Positions 16,715 to 25,927 of a stretch of DNA of 64,000 nt are shown piece by piece (position 1 is the first letter of the stretch; every line of letters begins with the position of its first letter). Position numbers and translations under genes: made by a program. The notes beneath the pieces are model-generated. The model did not search any database, had not been told where the DNA came from, and saw only the letters and a list, made by a program, of their open reading frames with translations. Source of the stretch: Burkholderiales bacterium 39-55-53 (GTDB lineage: Bacteria; Pseudomonadota; Gammaproteobacteria; Burkholderiales; Burkholderiaceae_C); the NCBI GenBank assembly GCA_002282445.1, contig NCJK01000004.1, positions 1-64,000 of the forward strand, written 5' to 3'.

Positions 16715-17116
16715 TCAAGCTTTGTCGTCATGCAGCCAGCCCTTGAATGCTTCGATGCTGTGTGCCATCTTGACGACAACCTCGTTGGGTATTTGACGCA
16801 CCACTTCACCGGACTCGGCATTGCGCACCGTCACAACTGCACCACCAAGTGCTTTGTCTATGCCAATATTGAGATTACGGCCACTGTCTTTCATCATGGC
16901 GTTCAATCGTTCAACGGATGCCTCAAGGGATTTATGCAAGCCCTGAAGATCCGAACCCACTTCCGCTTTCTTGGCAAACTTTTCTTTTGCGGCTTCACCA
17001 ATATGCGTCTCAGCAACCATGGGCGCGGCAGGATTCGCCACAGGCTGTGTCGCAGTACTGATATCCAGCCTCGGCTGCACCTGCGACGCATTTACTGATT
17101 GAATACTTGCAGACAT
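16715..17116 (-). CDS. flaG: Flagellar protein FlaG
   Basis: The 133-residue protein has a variable N-terminus followed by the FlaG core: LNAMMKDSGRNLNIGIDKALGG and TVRNAESGEVVRQIPNEVVVKMA, the latter a near-invariant family signature. FlaG proteins affect filament length in polar flagellates such as Campylobacter and Pseudomonas; the mechanism is not settled. The gene lies between fliD and fliC, has its own sigma-28 promoter, and a good ribosome site (AGGTGG) four to five bases before the ATG. Its leader carries two small hairpins at 17137-17170. Confidence 0.9.
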   Translation of the reverse strand: MSASIQSVNASQVQPRLDISTATQPVANPAAPMVAETHIGEAAKEKFAKKAEVGSDLQGLHKSLEASVERLNAMMKDSGRNLNIGIDKALGGAVVTVRNAESGEVVRQIPNEVVVKMAHSIEAFKGWLHDDKA

Positions 17117-17136
17117 ATATCCACCACCTTTTTATG

Positions 17137-17170
17137 AAGCCCAAAAGGCTTTACCCACGGGAATGTGGGT
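17137..17170 (-). other. Two small hairpins in the flaG leader
   Basis: Between the sigma-28 promoter and flaG two stem-loops can form: AAGCC/GGCTT (17137-17151) and ACCCAC/GTGGGT (17153-17170). Neither is followed by a U-run in the direction of transcription, so they are not clear terminators. They could shield the ribosome site or stabilise the transcript end. Function unknown. Confidence 0.4.
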
Positions 17171-17183
17171 TTCTCAAAGATGA

Positions 17184-17210
17184 GGATCGGCATGAGCCGA
17201 GAAAACTTTA
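17184..17210 (-). promoter_or_regulatory. Sigma-28 (FliA) promoter of flaG
   Basis: On the minus strand, TAAAGTTT and GCCGATCC are separated by 11 nt. The -35 is a perfect match to the classical consensus and the -10 matches six of eight positions. This is the best sigma-28 match in the window. It lies in the fliD-flaG gap, about 68 nt before the flaG start. Confidence 0.88.
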
Positions 17211-17228
17211 ATAAATTATTTAAATTAA

Positions 17229-19358
17229 TTATTTGGTGTACATGGCCATCAAGCCCTCAAAACTGCTCTTAAGGCTTGTTTTTTGGCTGTTGACCTGGCC
17301 CACCAAGCTCTCCATCACACCAAATTGCTTGGTATATCGAGTCAGCAAGCTTTCCATACGAATGTTGAGCTTTTCAAGTTCGGCTTTATATTTGGTGTTT
17401 TGTGAATTGGCGGTAGCACTATTCGTGGTCAATGCACCCTTACTGCCAATAATGTTGGTTATTTTTTTGACGGCATCACCAGCAAATCCAGCTGATAAGG
17501 TGCTGTAGACACCCAAATTGTTGTATCCACCAGTGAAAGACTTGACAACATCAGCGTAGTTATCACTTAAGGCGGTATCAAGCTTAGTTTCATCCAAGGA
17601 CATGACGCCCTTTTGGTCGATATTTATGCCCATTTGGGCCAGTGACTTAATGCTGTCCCCTGGCGTCGATGAAATACCAGACACCATTGCCCTCATTTGC
17701 TGCCGCAAAGAGCGCACAGTACTGTCGCCAACCAACGTTGCACCGTAGGTCTCGAGTGTCGAGTTAGGGTTAGCCACCTCCGTCATGATGCTGTCAGCAT
17801 CGTTGTAGGCTGCCACCAAAGCGGTGAATTTTTCTTTCAGCAGGGCATTGTCACGTGTCAAATCGAGCGTTGCCGCACTTGAGGTGGTACTTTTCAAGTT
17901 GAGCGTGAGACCAGAAATTACATCAGTCAGCTCATTGCTCGAACGGGTGTAGCTGATACCATCCACCTTGATAAGCGCATCGGTGGCAGTTTGGTTGGCA
18001 GAATGCCCACCAGGAAAGGTCAAGCCTGGAGAACTCGTACCAACGCCGTAGTCGGTATTGAGTGTGAACGCACCCGTTGTACCCACGGGACCGCTCAAAA
18101 TAATTTGATACGGCGTGTCAGATCCATCCCCAGTATTCACTAACTGAGCGGTCACGCCTATCTTGGCTGCGTTGATGGCAGATACGATTTCTTGCGGGGT
18201 GTCTTTGCCGTCCGCCAAGGAAATGTCTGCAGCGGCACCAAAGATGGGTAAGTCCGTAACGTTACTGCCCGAAGTGGTGCTGCTAAACCACATGTTCGCG
18301 GAACCATCAGAAACACCCGCATTAAATCCTGTCAAGGTGCCAGTGAAGGCTCCTGTTAAAGGGTTTGCAGGTGTTGTAGCTCCAGCCTGCAAACCAGCAA
18401 AGGCTGCTGCCACTTGGGCTGCTGTTGTTACGCCGGTAGAGGTGTATTTCAAGCCTCCAACGGTGATGCTTTGCCCTGCTGTCATATCTTTAAATGTGAC
18501 GGTTGTCATCTCATTCACTGCAGAAGCACCTTGGCTTGTCGTAACCCCAGGCACCTGTGCGGATGATGTGGCTACAGCCAAATCGGTCACATTAGTGTTT
18601 GCTGTTGTGCTAGTAAAAGATAGAGTGGTGCCGGAGGGCGTAGCAGAAGCTGTGAAACCCGACAGGCTGCCTGTGAAAGCGCCATTTGCCGGAACCGCAG
18701 TGGGATCTGCAAATGCTGCCGCAAGCTCAGCTGCAGTCGTCGGCTGAGTAGCTGTGTACTTCAGACCCGCCACCTCTACATCTTCACCAGCCGCCAAGTC
18801 CTTGAAATCAACCACCGCTGCCTCAGTTGCAGCCGTGACGCCTTGTCTGGTTGTAACGGAACGTGTCACCGCAGAAGCGTCGCCGACTTGAAGTGACAAA
18901 GTCATGGCCTTGCCGCCATTCAGCGATGCGGTGGCAGAACTCAAACCACTACTTACAGTCCTCTGTGACTTAGCCAAGCGCAACACCTCAACCTCATGGT
19001 TTCCAGTCACCGCTGTGGCACTCGTGGTAACGCTAAAGGCGCTAGAGTTGGAGTTGGAGGCGGATATGGCGTTGAAATTATTCCTATCCTTCAAGGCAGT
19101 GAAGGCGGTTTTCAACTCGGTCATCATGAACATGACGGCTGAATAGCCCGACACACGGGCCTCGTTCTTGGAAATTTTGGTGTTGAGCTCGTTTTCTTTT
19201 GGCAACTTTTCAGCATTGACCAAACTTTGAGCCAAAGAGGCCACGTCAACGCCTGAGCCTGCCCCCAAAGATGTCATGATCTTTTGTGCATTGGCTTTGT
19301 TTGTCGCCGCTGTTGCTGCAGCTGTGCTACTGGTTGAACTAACTGCAGTGGTTGCCAT
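17229..19358 (-). CDS. fliD: Flagellar filament cap protein FliD, enlarged
   Basis: FliD caps the growing filament and inserts flagellin subunits. At 709 residues it is longer than most FliD (about 450-650). The N-terminal FliD_N region (ASLAQSLVNAEKLPKENEL, about 40-58) and the C-terminal coiled-coil region ending QVNSQKTSLKSSFEGLMAMYTK are present. Residues about 168-262 and 272-371 are an obvious tandem duplication: both read V-T-T-x-Q-G, F-K-D-x-x-A-G, G-L-K-Y-T, T-T-A-A-x-x-A-A-A-F and N-V-T-D-L. The extra copy should widen the exposed head. The gene has its own sigma-28 promoter just after flgL. Confidence 0.95.
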   Translation of the reverse strand: MATTAVSSTSSTAAATAATNKANAQKIMTSLGAGSGVDVASLAQSLVNAEKLPKENELNTKISKNEARVSGYSAVMFMMTELKTAFTALKDRNNFNAISASNSNSSAFSVTTSATAVTGNHEVEVLRLAKSQRTVSSGLSSATASLNGGKAMTLSLQVGDASAVTRSVTTRQGVTAATEAAVVDFKDLAAGEDVEVAGLKYTATQPTTAAELAAAFADPTAVPANGAFTGSLSGFTASATPSGTTLSFTSTTANTNVTDLAVATSSAQVPGVTTSQGASAVNEMTTVTFKDMTAGQSITVGGLKYTSTGVTTAAQVAAAFAGLQAGATTPANPLTGAFTGTLTGFNAGVSDGSANMWFSSTTSGSNVTDLPIFGAAADISLADGKDTPQEIVSAINAAKIGVTAQLVNTGDGSDTPYQIILSGPVGTTGAFTLNTDYGVGTSSPGLTFPGGHSANQTATDALIKVDGISYTRSSNELTDVISGLTLNLKSTTSSAATLDLTRDNALLKEKFTALVAAYNDADSIMTEVANPNSTLETYGATLVGDSTVRSLRQQMRAMVSGISSTPGDSIKSLAQMGINIDQKGVMSLDETKLDTALSDNYADVVKSFTGGYNNLGVYSTLSAGFAGDAVKKITNIIGSKGALTTNSATANSQNTKYKAELEKLNIRMESLLTRYTKQFGVMESLVGQVNSQKTSLKSSFEGLMAMYTK

Positions 19359-19384
19359 TCGTAACTTTCTTTACGCTATCGATT

Positions 19385-19411
19385 GAATCGGATGAAGCTC
19401 AAAGAACTTGA
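19385..19411 (-). promoter_or_regulatory. Sigma-28 (FliA) promoter of fliD
   Basis: On the minus strand, TCAAGTTC and TCCGATTC are separated by 11 nt, in the short gap between flgL (stop at 19416) and fliD (start at 19358). The spacing and core bases match the other sigma-28 elements here. Confidence 0.8.
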
Positions 19412-19415
19412 GAAA

Positions 19416-20339
19416 TCAATTTAAAAATTTAAACAAACTTAGCTGCGAGATCTTGGCAAAGCTGCTTTGTGCAGCCTCCAAAGCCAGCTGGTCTTTGTTC
19501 ATGCGGGTGATGGCTTCTGTGTAGTCGAGGTCTTCGATGTCAGATCGCGTGGTTTGCAGACGCAAGACCACTTGGTCAAGCACCGTGTTTTGCATGTCTA
19601 CCACCGACAGGTCAGCACCAATTTGTCCGAGGCCTTCGCTGATGCCGTTTTGCAAGGTATCAACTTCAGCAATCCCACGCTGCATAGCAATGCGGTCTGC
19701 ACTCTTAACCGCTAGTGTCAAATCATCCAACGCTTGGAAGAAATCAACGCCCACCTTATTACCTTTTCCGTCGTCGCGTACAACTCTCGTGAAAACGTCA
19801 GAGCCAGGCAAATTGAGGTTCATTCGACGGTTGTCGCCGACGTTGACTTTCATACGTGAATGATCGCCCTGGTACAACACGCGACCGTCAGCATCTTTAC
19901 TAAATGCTGGTTCAGCGCTACGACTGCCGGAGAACAAGTAATTGCCATTGCTATCTTGGCTGTTTGCCATGCTCAGCACTTGGTCGCGCAGCGTACTCAA
20001 TTCCAAGGCAATACTCTGGCGATCTTGTGTTCCCAAAGTGTCGTTAGCTGCCTGCACAGCCAATTCTTTGATTCGATACATCACGTTACTGGTGTTATTG
20101 AGCGCAGTTTCTTCAGCGGTCAAGCGCACGTTCACAGCTTTGAGTGTGTCTTGGTACCCCGCTTGGCGCGCCAGCTCAGACTCAAGTCGAGTAACCAACG
20201 AGGCCTTGTCAGGTTCGTCGCTGGGCTTAACAATTTGTAAGCCCGTGGAGAGTTGCTCCTGCACCTTGGTGAGCTTGGCTTGTACGTTGCCCAGTTGTTG
20301 GGTGGAACGATCAAAGTAGAGGCTGGTTGATATTTTCAT
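19416..20339 (-). CDS. flgL: Flagellar hook-associated protein 3, FlgL
   Basis: FlgL joins the hook-side junction (FlgK) to the filament. The 307-residue protein has the flagellin-like N-terminus (MKISTSLYFDRSTQQLGNVQAKLTKVQEQLSTG), the QAANDTLGTQDRQSIA helix, and a C-terminal coiled-coil ending FAKISQLSLFKFLN. Its length is ordinary, in contrast to its neighbours FlgK and FliD. It follows flgK by 14 nt and is presumably in the long flgB operon; no promoter is seen in the gap. Confidence 0.95.
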   Translation of the reverse strand: MKISTSLYFDRSTQQLGNVQAKLTKVQEQLSTGLQIVKPSDEPDKASLVTRLESELARQAGYQDTLKAVNVRLTAEETALNNTSNVMYRIKELAVQAANDTLGTQDRQSIALELSTLRDQVLSMANSQDSNGNYLFSGSRSAEPAFSKDADGRVLYQGDHSRMKVNVGDNRRMNLNLPGSDVFTRVVRDDGKGNKVGVDFFQALDDLTLAVKSADRIAMQRGIAEVDTLQNGISEGLGQIGADLSVVDMQNTVLDQVVLRLQTTRSDIEDLDYTEAITRMNKDQLALEAAQSSFAKISQLSLFKFLN

Positions 20340-20353
20340 AATTTTTACCTAGG

Positions 20354-23300
20354 TCAGCGAATTTGAACAATGGCGTCAAACAGTTCGCCCGAGACTTGCA
20401 AGGCTTTGGCGCAGGCTTGGTAGGCCTGCTGGTAGCGAATTAGGGCAGCGGCCTCGTCGTCCAAGTTAACACCCGAGACTTTGTCGCGTGCGGCGACAGC
20501 TTGCTCATTTACCACTGTCAACGCTTCTTGCGTGATGATCGCTTGCTGAGCCAAATTACCTACGTTGTTAATTTGGTCGATGTAGGTATTGGCCAATGTC
20601 TTGCCGTTGGCGGTAGGTTTTTTGTTCAAGTCAACCATGTCGAGCATGTTGACGTTGTTGCCTAGGCCATCAAAGTTGCCATCAATTTGATAACTGTCCC
20701 CCACCGCAGGTGCGTGGCTGAGTTTAATTTGAAGCCCCTGAAATTCAACCACTGGCTCCAACACTGAAGGGTCGTAGTGACGGTCAGCCAACTGAGTACC
20801 TGTTGCAGCGTCCACAATGGTGTAGCGGTCTGCAGCAGTAAATTTAATGGTAAATGATTGGGCACGCAAGCTGTCACGTACATTGTCTGGCTTGCCTTCA
20901 AAACCCACAGCTACTTTTGCTGCACCTTTGCCAGTCATGAACAGCAACAAATCGTCTGCACATCCGTCTTCAATGTATGCACCAGTGCGCAAACCTATCT
21001 TTGATAAATCAGCTGGGTCCCCGAATTTGGCGGGGTCGCCATAACTTCCAAATGAAATACGAATATCCGACACAAAGTCAGGATCTTCTAATTTTCGTTT
21101 CAAGCGAGCTGTAACATCAAAGTCCATCGGGTCTAGACCTAATGCATTGGGTGCTTGATTTCCGTAGATGTCTTTGCCCGGGCCAATCGAGATAGGGTGC
21201 GTACCCTTTTCGTCGGTAGTGCTTAGCTTCAAGTCTCCGTAAAGATCTAACTCAGCCACCACACCAGTTTGAGTACTCTTGGAATTGATGCGATCGACGA
21301 ATGCATCGAGCGTCCTCATCTCAGTTTGGGGTGTTAAAAATACACCGTCTGATTTAACAGTGAATGCGTTGTCTAAATCTGTGTCACTTACTCCACTGGC
21401 CGTTGGAGTAATAAGCAGACGTTGTCCAGTGACCTTGGCCTCATAAAAAGCGGCAAACGAAACATTTTCATTTAAAGCCACTTCTAAAGCTTCAGGATCT
21501 GCAGCCGATACAGATTGCTCCGGGAAACCAAACTTTATTTCGTAAGGGTTTAAAGCTGCCGGTGGCAAATCGTAAGCAGCCTCAGCAATGTTTACGCCAT
21601 TAATTTGCAATGGTTTGTCAAAGTCAATATCAGTCGCCGCGACACGCATGTCACGAATAACCTGGACCATACGCACCTGGCCGTTGTATGTGCTGGGCTG
21701 AATGTCAAGCGCATTACCTTCGATACTGGCATTGATGCGAATGGGACTACCCAAAGGATCGGTAAGGACAAACTCACCGCTGGACTCAATTGCGGCAATA
21801 ACGCCAACATCAGACAGATTAATTTGGTTAACGAGATCGTTTACTGAGGAGTACCCCGTGATAGTTTGACCATTTATGGTGAGCGGCTTTGCGAGATTGA
21901 TCTGTGCAACGGGCACACGTACTTCTGAGAAGACCTCAGCCCGAACATTGGTTTGCGAAACATTGCTATTGACTACCTCAACTCTTCCACCAGAGGCTTG
22001 TGATTGTGAGTCCGCAGGTATCAGGGCAAAGTTTTTAAATGTGCGGCCTTGGGCATCGGTGATTTTCAGATGAGCACCATCGACCAACACACTTATGTCT
22101 GAGCTGTCATCGGCTTCACGAAACTGTTGCTGCAAGATAGCTGCAAGGCTACTCAGGTCAGTAGCGGTTGTGGGAGCAAGACTAAATGACACGCCACCAA
22201 TAGTGGCTTGAAATTCTGAAAAACCAGGATTGGGCTCAAAGCCAAACATGGGGTTCAGAACGCGCGCTTGAGAGTTGCCGTTTATCCAATTGGCAACTTG
22301 CACAGCAGCCGAGTTAACCTTTACCACACCTGAGTCAGCACCGTAGTCCGTCGTCTCAGGGGTCAAGACGACCCCGCTGATATCACGTCCTTTGCTATCG
22401 GTGATGCGGATGTCGGTGTCGTTGTTGATCAATGTAGCAAACAGACCTTGGGCTTGGAGGTTGGTGTTGAGGGCTGTTGCCAGATCAATCACGTTAGTTG
22501 TATCAGCTGCATTAATCGCCGAGGTGATCATTTGCCCCCCGACCACGGCCTGGAATTCATAATCCGTAGCAGTAGTGCCCACATTAAGACCAGCAATTGT
22601 GATTTCAGAATCAGTAATGGCCTCAAACGCTGACAAGGCCAAACCATTGAGGGTGATGGCACCCGCCGGAATTTGTGCATCACTGGACGAGATGCGCGCA
22701 GTTTCCATAGCTGCAGCCAAAGGCAACGCATCTCCTTGCGCACCGTAAACATCGAAGTTTTGGCCAAACAGAACTTCTGCTTTGGCACCATAAAACAAGT
22801 CCAGACCTCTGTAGGCTTTGGCGCCCGTTTGATTCAAGTAAGCGTCGGAATAATTGGCGCTATCTGAAAAACCGTTATCAGGTGTAAAGAGTTGGTATTT
22901 TTCAGTTTCTGTGAGAGCTTGTCCCAGCAACTGTCGACCATCACGGGTCAGCACTTGCAGTTGTTGACCTGGTTCTGCCTCATCCAAGTAGAAGGCAGCT
23001 TTGACTCCAGCAGACAAGGTAGTAACGGGCGCGTAGACACGTGCGCCATCAACCTTGAAGGTAACGCCTGCCGAAGCGTTGGGGTTGTTGACCAGTTGGT
23101 TGTTGCTCAACTGCGTGGCAGGGGTTGTGTCAGTAAATTTGACCGTTGCACGGGTGGTGGTGACGTTGGTATTGCCTTCACCGATACGGAACTGCGCAGC
23201 TGTAGCGATACGCATGCTGTCATTCACCGCAAGTCGAATTCCTGATGCAGGCGAGTCTACTTCTGGATCAAAAGCAAATAAGTCAGCACCCATTTGCCCG

Positions 23301-24247
23301 TAACCATCGATGCCATTTTTCTGAATCGTATTAGTTTCCAACACAAACGTCTCAGCCAATGCTGATAGATTTTTTTGCGCAGGCTCTAACACTTGACTGA
23401 TAAAGCTCTGATAGCCACCTAATTGACCGCCACTGGCACTAGCCAACGATTCAGTTTTTCCATACGGATCCAGGACCAACTCAATCTTTCCTGCCACGCT
23501 GGTGTCCACGCCAATTGGACGCGATTTATTTCCATTGACAACCAAGCCTTGGGTCATTGTGGTGCCCAAACTCACGTTAACAGAGCCGTTGGTTGTAAAA
23601 CTAGTCTTGATGCGCACCAAATCTGAGAGCTGACGCAGCGTCAGGTCGCGGCGATCTAATAACTCTGCGGGCTGGCTCTCGAGCGTTGGCGACTTGGTCA
23701 TGCTTTGGTTGATCAAAGCCAACTGACTAGTCAGAGTGTTAATTTGCGCAGCAACACTCTCCACGCCCTGGCGGGTTTCAGTAGCAATCAAATCGAGCTG
23801 TGTGTTGAGCTCACCAAAACGAGAAGCCACACCCTCGGCACTGCGCAAAAAACTGGTACGCTGAACTGTTGAGGCTGGATCTGCTGACAATGCACCAGCC
23901 GCAGCAAAGAAATCATCAAAGGCAGAACTCAAGCCAATACTTTTGTCGCCCATGATGTCCATCACGCGTTTAGCGTAATCGACCATCGGCTTTTGGCTAG
24001 CCAAGTCGCTGGTGCTGTTGCGCAAATTGGATTCTGCAAACGCGTCGTATTGACGTTTGATATTCTGCAAAATAACGCCCGTGCCGACGTACATATTTGC
24101 CAATTTTTTAGGCGCAGAGTCTTTGAGCACCACGTCTTGGCGTGAATAGCCTTCGGTGTTGACGTTTGAAATGTTATTGGCAACCGTGCTCAAGGCGCGT
24201 TGATACGCGCCAATTGCATTGCTGCTGATGCCGAGCATGTCACTCAT
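20354..24247 (-). CDS. flgK: Flagellar hook-associated protein 1, FlgK, giant form
   Basis: FlgK forms the first junction ring at the hook tip. At 1297 residues it is about twice the usual 550-650. The conserved N-terminal part (1 to about 330: ISSNAIGAYQRALSTVANNISNVNTEGYSRQ) and C-terminal D1/D0 helix (about 1225-1297, ending LQVSGELFDAIVQIR) are intact, so it is a true FlgK with a very large central insertion. Within the insertion, residues about 560-632 and 675-749 are related modules ending in I-T-D-S/A-K/Q-G-R. The second closely matches residues 415-490 of FlgE. There is no frameshift. The start overlaps flgJ by 4 nt (ATGA). Confidence 0.95.
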   Translation of the reverse strand: MSDMLGISSNAIGAYQRALSTVANNISNVNTEGYSRQDVVLKDSAPKKLANMYVGTGVILQNIKRQYDAFAESNLRNSTSDLASQKPMVDYAKRVMDIMGDKSIGLSSAFDDFFAAAGALSADPASTVQRTSFLRSAEGVASRFGELNTQLDLIATETRQGVESVAAQINTLTSQLALINQSMTKSPTLESQPAELLDRRDLTLRQLSDLVRIKTSFTTNGSVNVSLGTTMTQGLVVNGNKSRPIGVDTSVAGKIELVLDPYGKTESLASASGGQLGGYQSFISQVLEPAQKNLSALAETFVLETNTIQKNGIDGYGQMGADLFAFDPEVDSPASGIRLAVNDSMRIATAAQFRIGEGNTNVTTTRATVKFTDTTPATQLSNNQLVNNPNASAGVTFKVDGARVYAPVTTLSAGVKAAFYLDEAEPGQQLQVLTRDGRQLLGQALTETEKYQLFTPDNGFSDSANYSDAYLNQTGAKAYRGLDLFYGAKAEVLFGQNFDVYGAQGDALPLAAAMETARISSSDAQIPAGAITLNGLALSAFEAITDSEITIAGLNVGTTATDYEFQAVVGGQMITSAINAADTTNVIDLATALNTNLQAQGLFATLINNDTDIRITDSKGRDISGVVLTPETTDYGADSGVVKVNSAAVQVANWINGNSQARVLNPMFGFEPNPGFSEFQATIGGVSFSLAPTTATDLSSLAAILQQQFREADDSSDISVLVDGAHLKITDAQGRTFKNFALIPADSQSQASGGRVEVVNSNVSQTNVRAEVFSEVRVPVAQINLAKPLTINGQTITGYSSVNDLVNQINLSDVGVIAAIESSGEFVLTDPLGSPIRINASIEGNALDIQPSTYNGQVRMVQVIRDMRVAATDIDFDKPLQINGVNIAEAAYDLPPAALNPYEIKFGFPEQSVSAADPEALEVALNENVSFAAFYEAKVTGQRLLITPTASGVSDTDLDNAFTVKSDGVFLTPQTEMRTLDAFVDRINSKSTQTGVVAELDLYGDLKLSTTDEKGTHPISIGPGKDIYGNQAPNALGLDPMDFDVTARLKRKLEDPDFVSDIRISFGSYGDPAKFGDPADLSKIGLRTGAYIEDGCADDLLLFMTGKGAAKVAVGFEGKPDNVRDSLRAQSFTIKFTAADRYTIVDAATGTQLADRHYDPSVLEPVVEFQGLQIKLSHAPAVGDSYQIDGNFDGLGNNVNMLDMVDLNKKPTANGKTLANTYIDQINNVGNLAQQAIITQEALTVVNEQAVAARDKVSGVNLDDEAAALIRYQQAYQACAKALQVSGELFDAIVQIR

Positions 24248-24747
24248 TTACGGCCTCCAGTGAAGGGTGCCTTGAACTCTTGCAAGCTCTTGAGTGGCAG
24301 GGCTTTTTCTAATGCAAAGCCTTTGTTCAACTGTGCCGCAGTGGGCAAAGGAATTGGCTCTTGCTTGGGATTCAACGGAATACCTTTGCCGCGCGACTTC
24401 AGCAACGCATCTGTGCTTGTGACTGGTGTTGGCATTTGTTGCTTCACGGCTCGCTCCATGAAGTCGGCCACACCCAAGGCACCTCGCTTGGACATTTGCA
24501 AAGAGACTTCTTTGTCAAACATGCCCTCAAAGGTTTCCAGGGCGTGTGATTTGTTTTCTTCGTCCTTCATCGGCTCATTGGCCTCACGCATGGACTTCAA
24601 CATCATTTGAATGAAAAGACCTTCAAACTGCTGAGCGGATTCGCGCAAAGCACTGCCTTGGTCTTTCTGCGCTTTGCCACGCAACTCACCCAGACCCGTG
24701 AAGTCTGTGTAAGACCTAGGCATTGAGGTGTCGACTTGGCTGCTCAT
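24244..24747 (-). CDS. flgJ: FlgJ, rod-cap domain only (no muramidase domain)
   Basis: The 167-residue protein corresponds to the N-terminal rod-binding half of FlgJ: QFEGLFIQMMLKSMREAN, ETFEGMFDKEVSLQMSKRGALGVADFMERAV. In enteric bacteria FlgJ is about 310 residues and its C-terminal half is a peptidoglycan hydrolase that opens the wall for the rod. That half is missing here. A separate LysM/lysozyme-like enzyme at 33850-35022, immediately upstream of the flg operon, probably supplies the activity. Single-domain FlgJ is known in several other groups. The gene overlaps flgK by 4 nt. Confidence 0.9.
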   Translation of the reverse strand: MSSQVDTSMPRSYTDFTGLGELRGKAQKDQGSALRESAQQFEGLFIQMMLKSMREANEPMKDEENKSHALETFEGMFDKEVSLQMSKRGALGVADFMERAVKQQMPTPVTSTDALLKSRGKGIPLNPKQEPIPLPTAAQLNKGFALEKALPLKSLQEFKAPFTGGRK

Positions 24748-24759
24748 GTCTGTGCTCGC

Positions 24760-25899
24760 TTAGATGATGACCAGCTCGGCGCGCAAGCTGCCAGAACTCT
24801 TCAGGGCTTCAAGAATGGCGATCAAAGCAGAAGGCGTCGCGCCCACTTGGTTGACCGCATCCACAATTTGACGCAACTCGACACCAGGCTGGAACAAGAA
24901 CATGGGTTTGTTGGGCTCGGCCACTTGGATGTCGGCGTTTTGCACATCAGCGGTTTGGCCACCGGCCAAGGCGTTGGGCTGAGACACCTCGTTGGTAGCT
25001 GTGATGGATACCGAGATAGTGCCGTGCGAAACAGCTGAAGCTGTGACCTTGACCGAACGATTGATGACAACCGTTCCCGTACGTGAATTAATCACGACGC
25101 GTGCCGGAGGTTCGCCTGGCTTGACCTCAAGAGCTTCTATTTCGCTCATAAATGCAACGCGCTGGTTCAAGTTTTGGGGAGCTCGTACCGATACCGAAAC
25201 GCCATCAATGGCTTGTGCCACATCACCGCCAAATTTTTTATTGATCGCATTTACGATGGCAGTCGTCGTTGAGAAATCGTTTTCACGGATGTTGAAAATC
25301 ACGTTTTCGGCGGTCTCAAAAGGGGTGTCCACAATGCGTTCGACAATTGCACCGCCAGGGATACGGGCTGAGGTGGGTACGCCAATTTGAACTTTGGAAC
25401 CTGCGGCACCAGCGTCAATACCAGTGGCGGTCAGTGCTCCCTGGGCCAATGCATAAATTTCGCCGTCCACGCCGCGCATGGCCGTCATGATGAGCGTGCC
25501 CCCGCGCAAGCTAGAGGCCTTACCGATGGCAGACACGTTGATGTCGATACGCTGACCTGGTTTAGCAAACCCAGGCAAATCAGCAATCACCAAAACGGCC
25601 GCAGTGTTTTTAATGTCAACACGCGCTACCGTGGCAGCTGTTTCAAAGTCGGTCAATGGTCCGTCAATTCGCACGCCCATCTTGGCCAAGGTGGCTTTCA
25701 TGCTTTGTGCGGTGAATGGCACTGAGGCATCGTCGCCTGTGCCCTGCAAGCCAACTACCAAGCCATAACCAATCAATTGGTTAGGACGTTGGGCAGCAAG
25801 TGAAGCCAAGTCCTTGACGCGATCAGCCTGAGCTGCACCTGCGGCCAGAAGGCATAGGCCGCTCAAACAGAGGCGGACAAAAAAAGATAGGCGATTCAT
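24760..25899 (-). CDS. flgI: Flagellar P-ring protein FlgI
   Basis: FlgI assembles the peptidoglycan-level ring around the distal rod. The 379-residue precursor has a Sec signal peptide (about 1-25, FVRLCLSGLCLLAAGAAQA) followed by the conserved start DRVKDLASLAAQRPNQLIGYGLVVGLQGTGDD. The family ending LRQIVDAVNQVGATPSALIAILEALKSSGSLRAELVII is complete. Length is normal. It follows flgH by 28 nt and precedes flgJ by 12 nt in the flgBCDEFGHIJKL operon. Confidence 0.96.
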   Translation of the reverse strand: MNRLSFFVRLCLSGLCLLAAGAAQADRVKDLASLAAQRPNQLIGYGLVVGLQGTGDDASVPFTAQSMKATLAKMGVRIDGPLTDFETAATVARVDIKNTAAVLVIADLPGFAKPGQRIDINVSAIGKASSLRGGTLIMTAMRGVDGEIYALAQGALTATGIDAGAAGSKVQIGVPTSARIPGGAIVERIVDTPFETAENVIFNIRENDFSTTTAIVNAINKKFGGDVAQAIDGVSVSVRAPQNLNQRVAFMSEIEALEVKPGEPPARVVINSRTGTVVINRSVKVTASAVSHGTISVSITATNEVSQPNALAGGQTADVQNADIQVAEPNKPMFLFQPGVELRQIVDAVNQVGATPSALIAILEALKSSGSLRAELVII

Positions 25900-25927
25900 A
25901 AGGTACTCGTTCGATCAGGCTGGCAAT

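Noticed and set aside
16655-17098. Rightward open frame of 147 codons opposite flaG
   Set aside because: It crosses the fliC promoter and lies antisense to a clear FlaG.
18163-18747. Rightward open frame of 194 codons opposite fliD
   Set aside because: It is a shadow of the duplicated FliD region; the Val/Ala-rich sequence reflects the codon pattern of the other strand.
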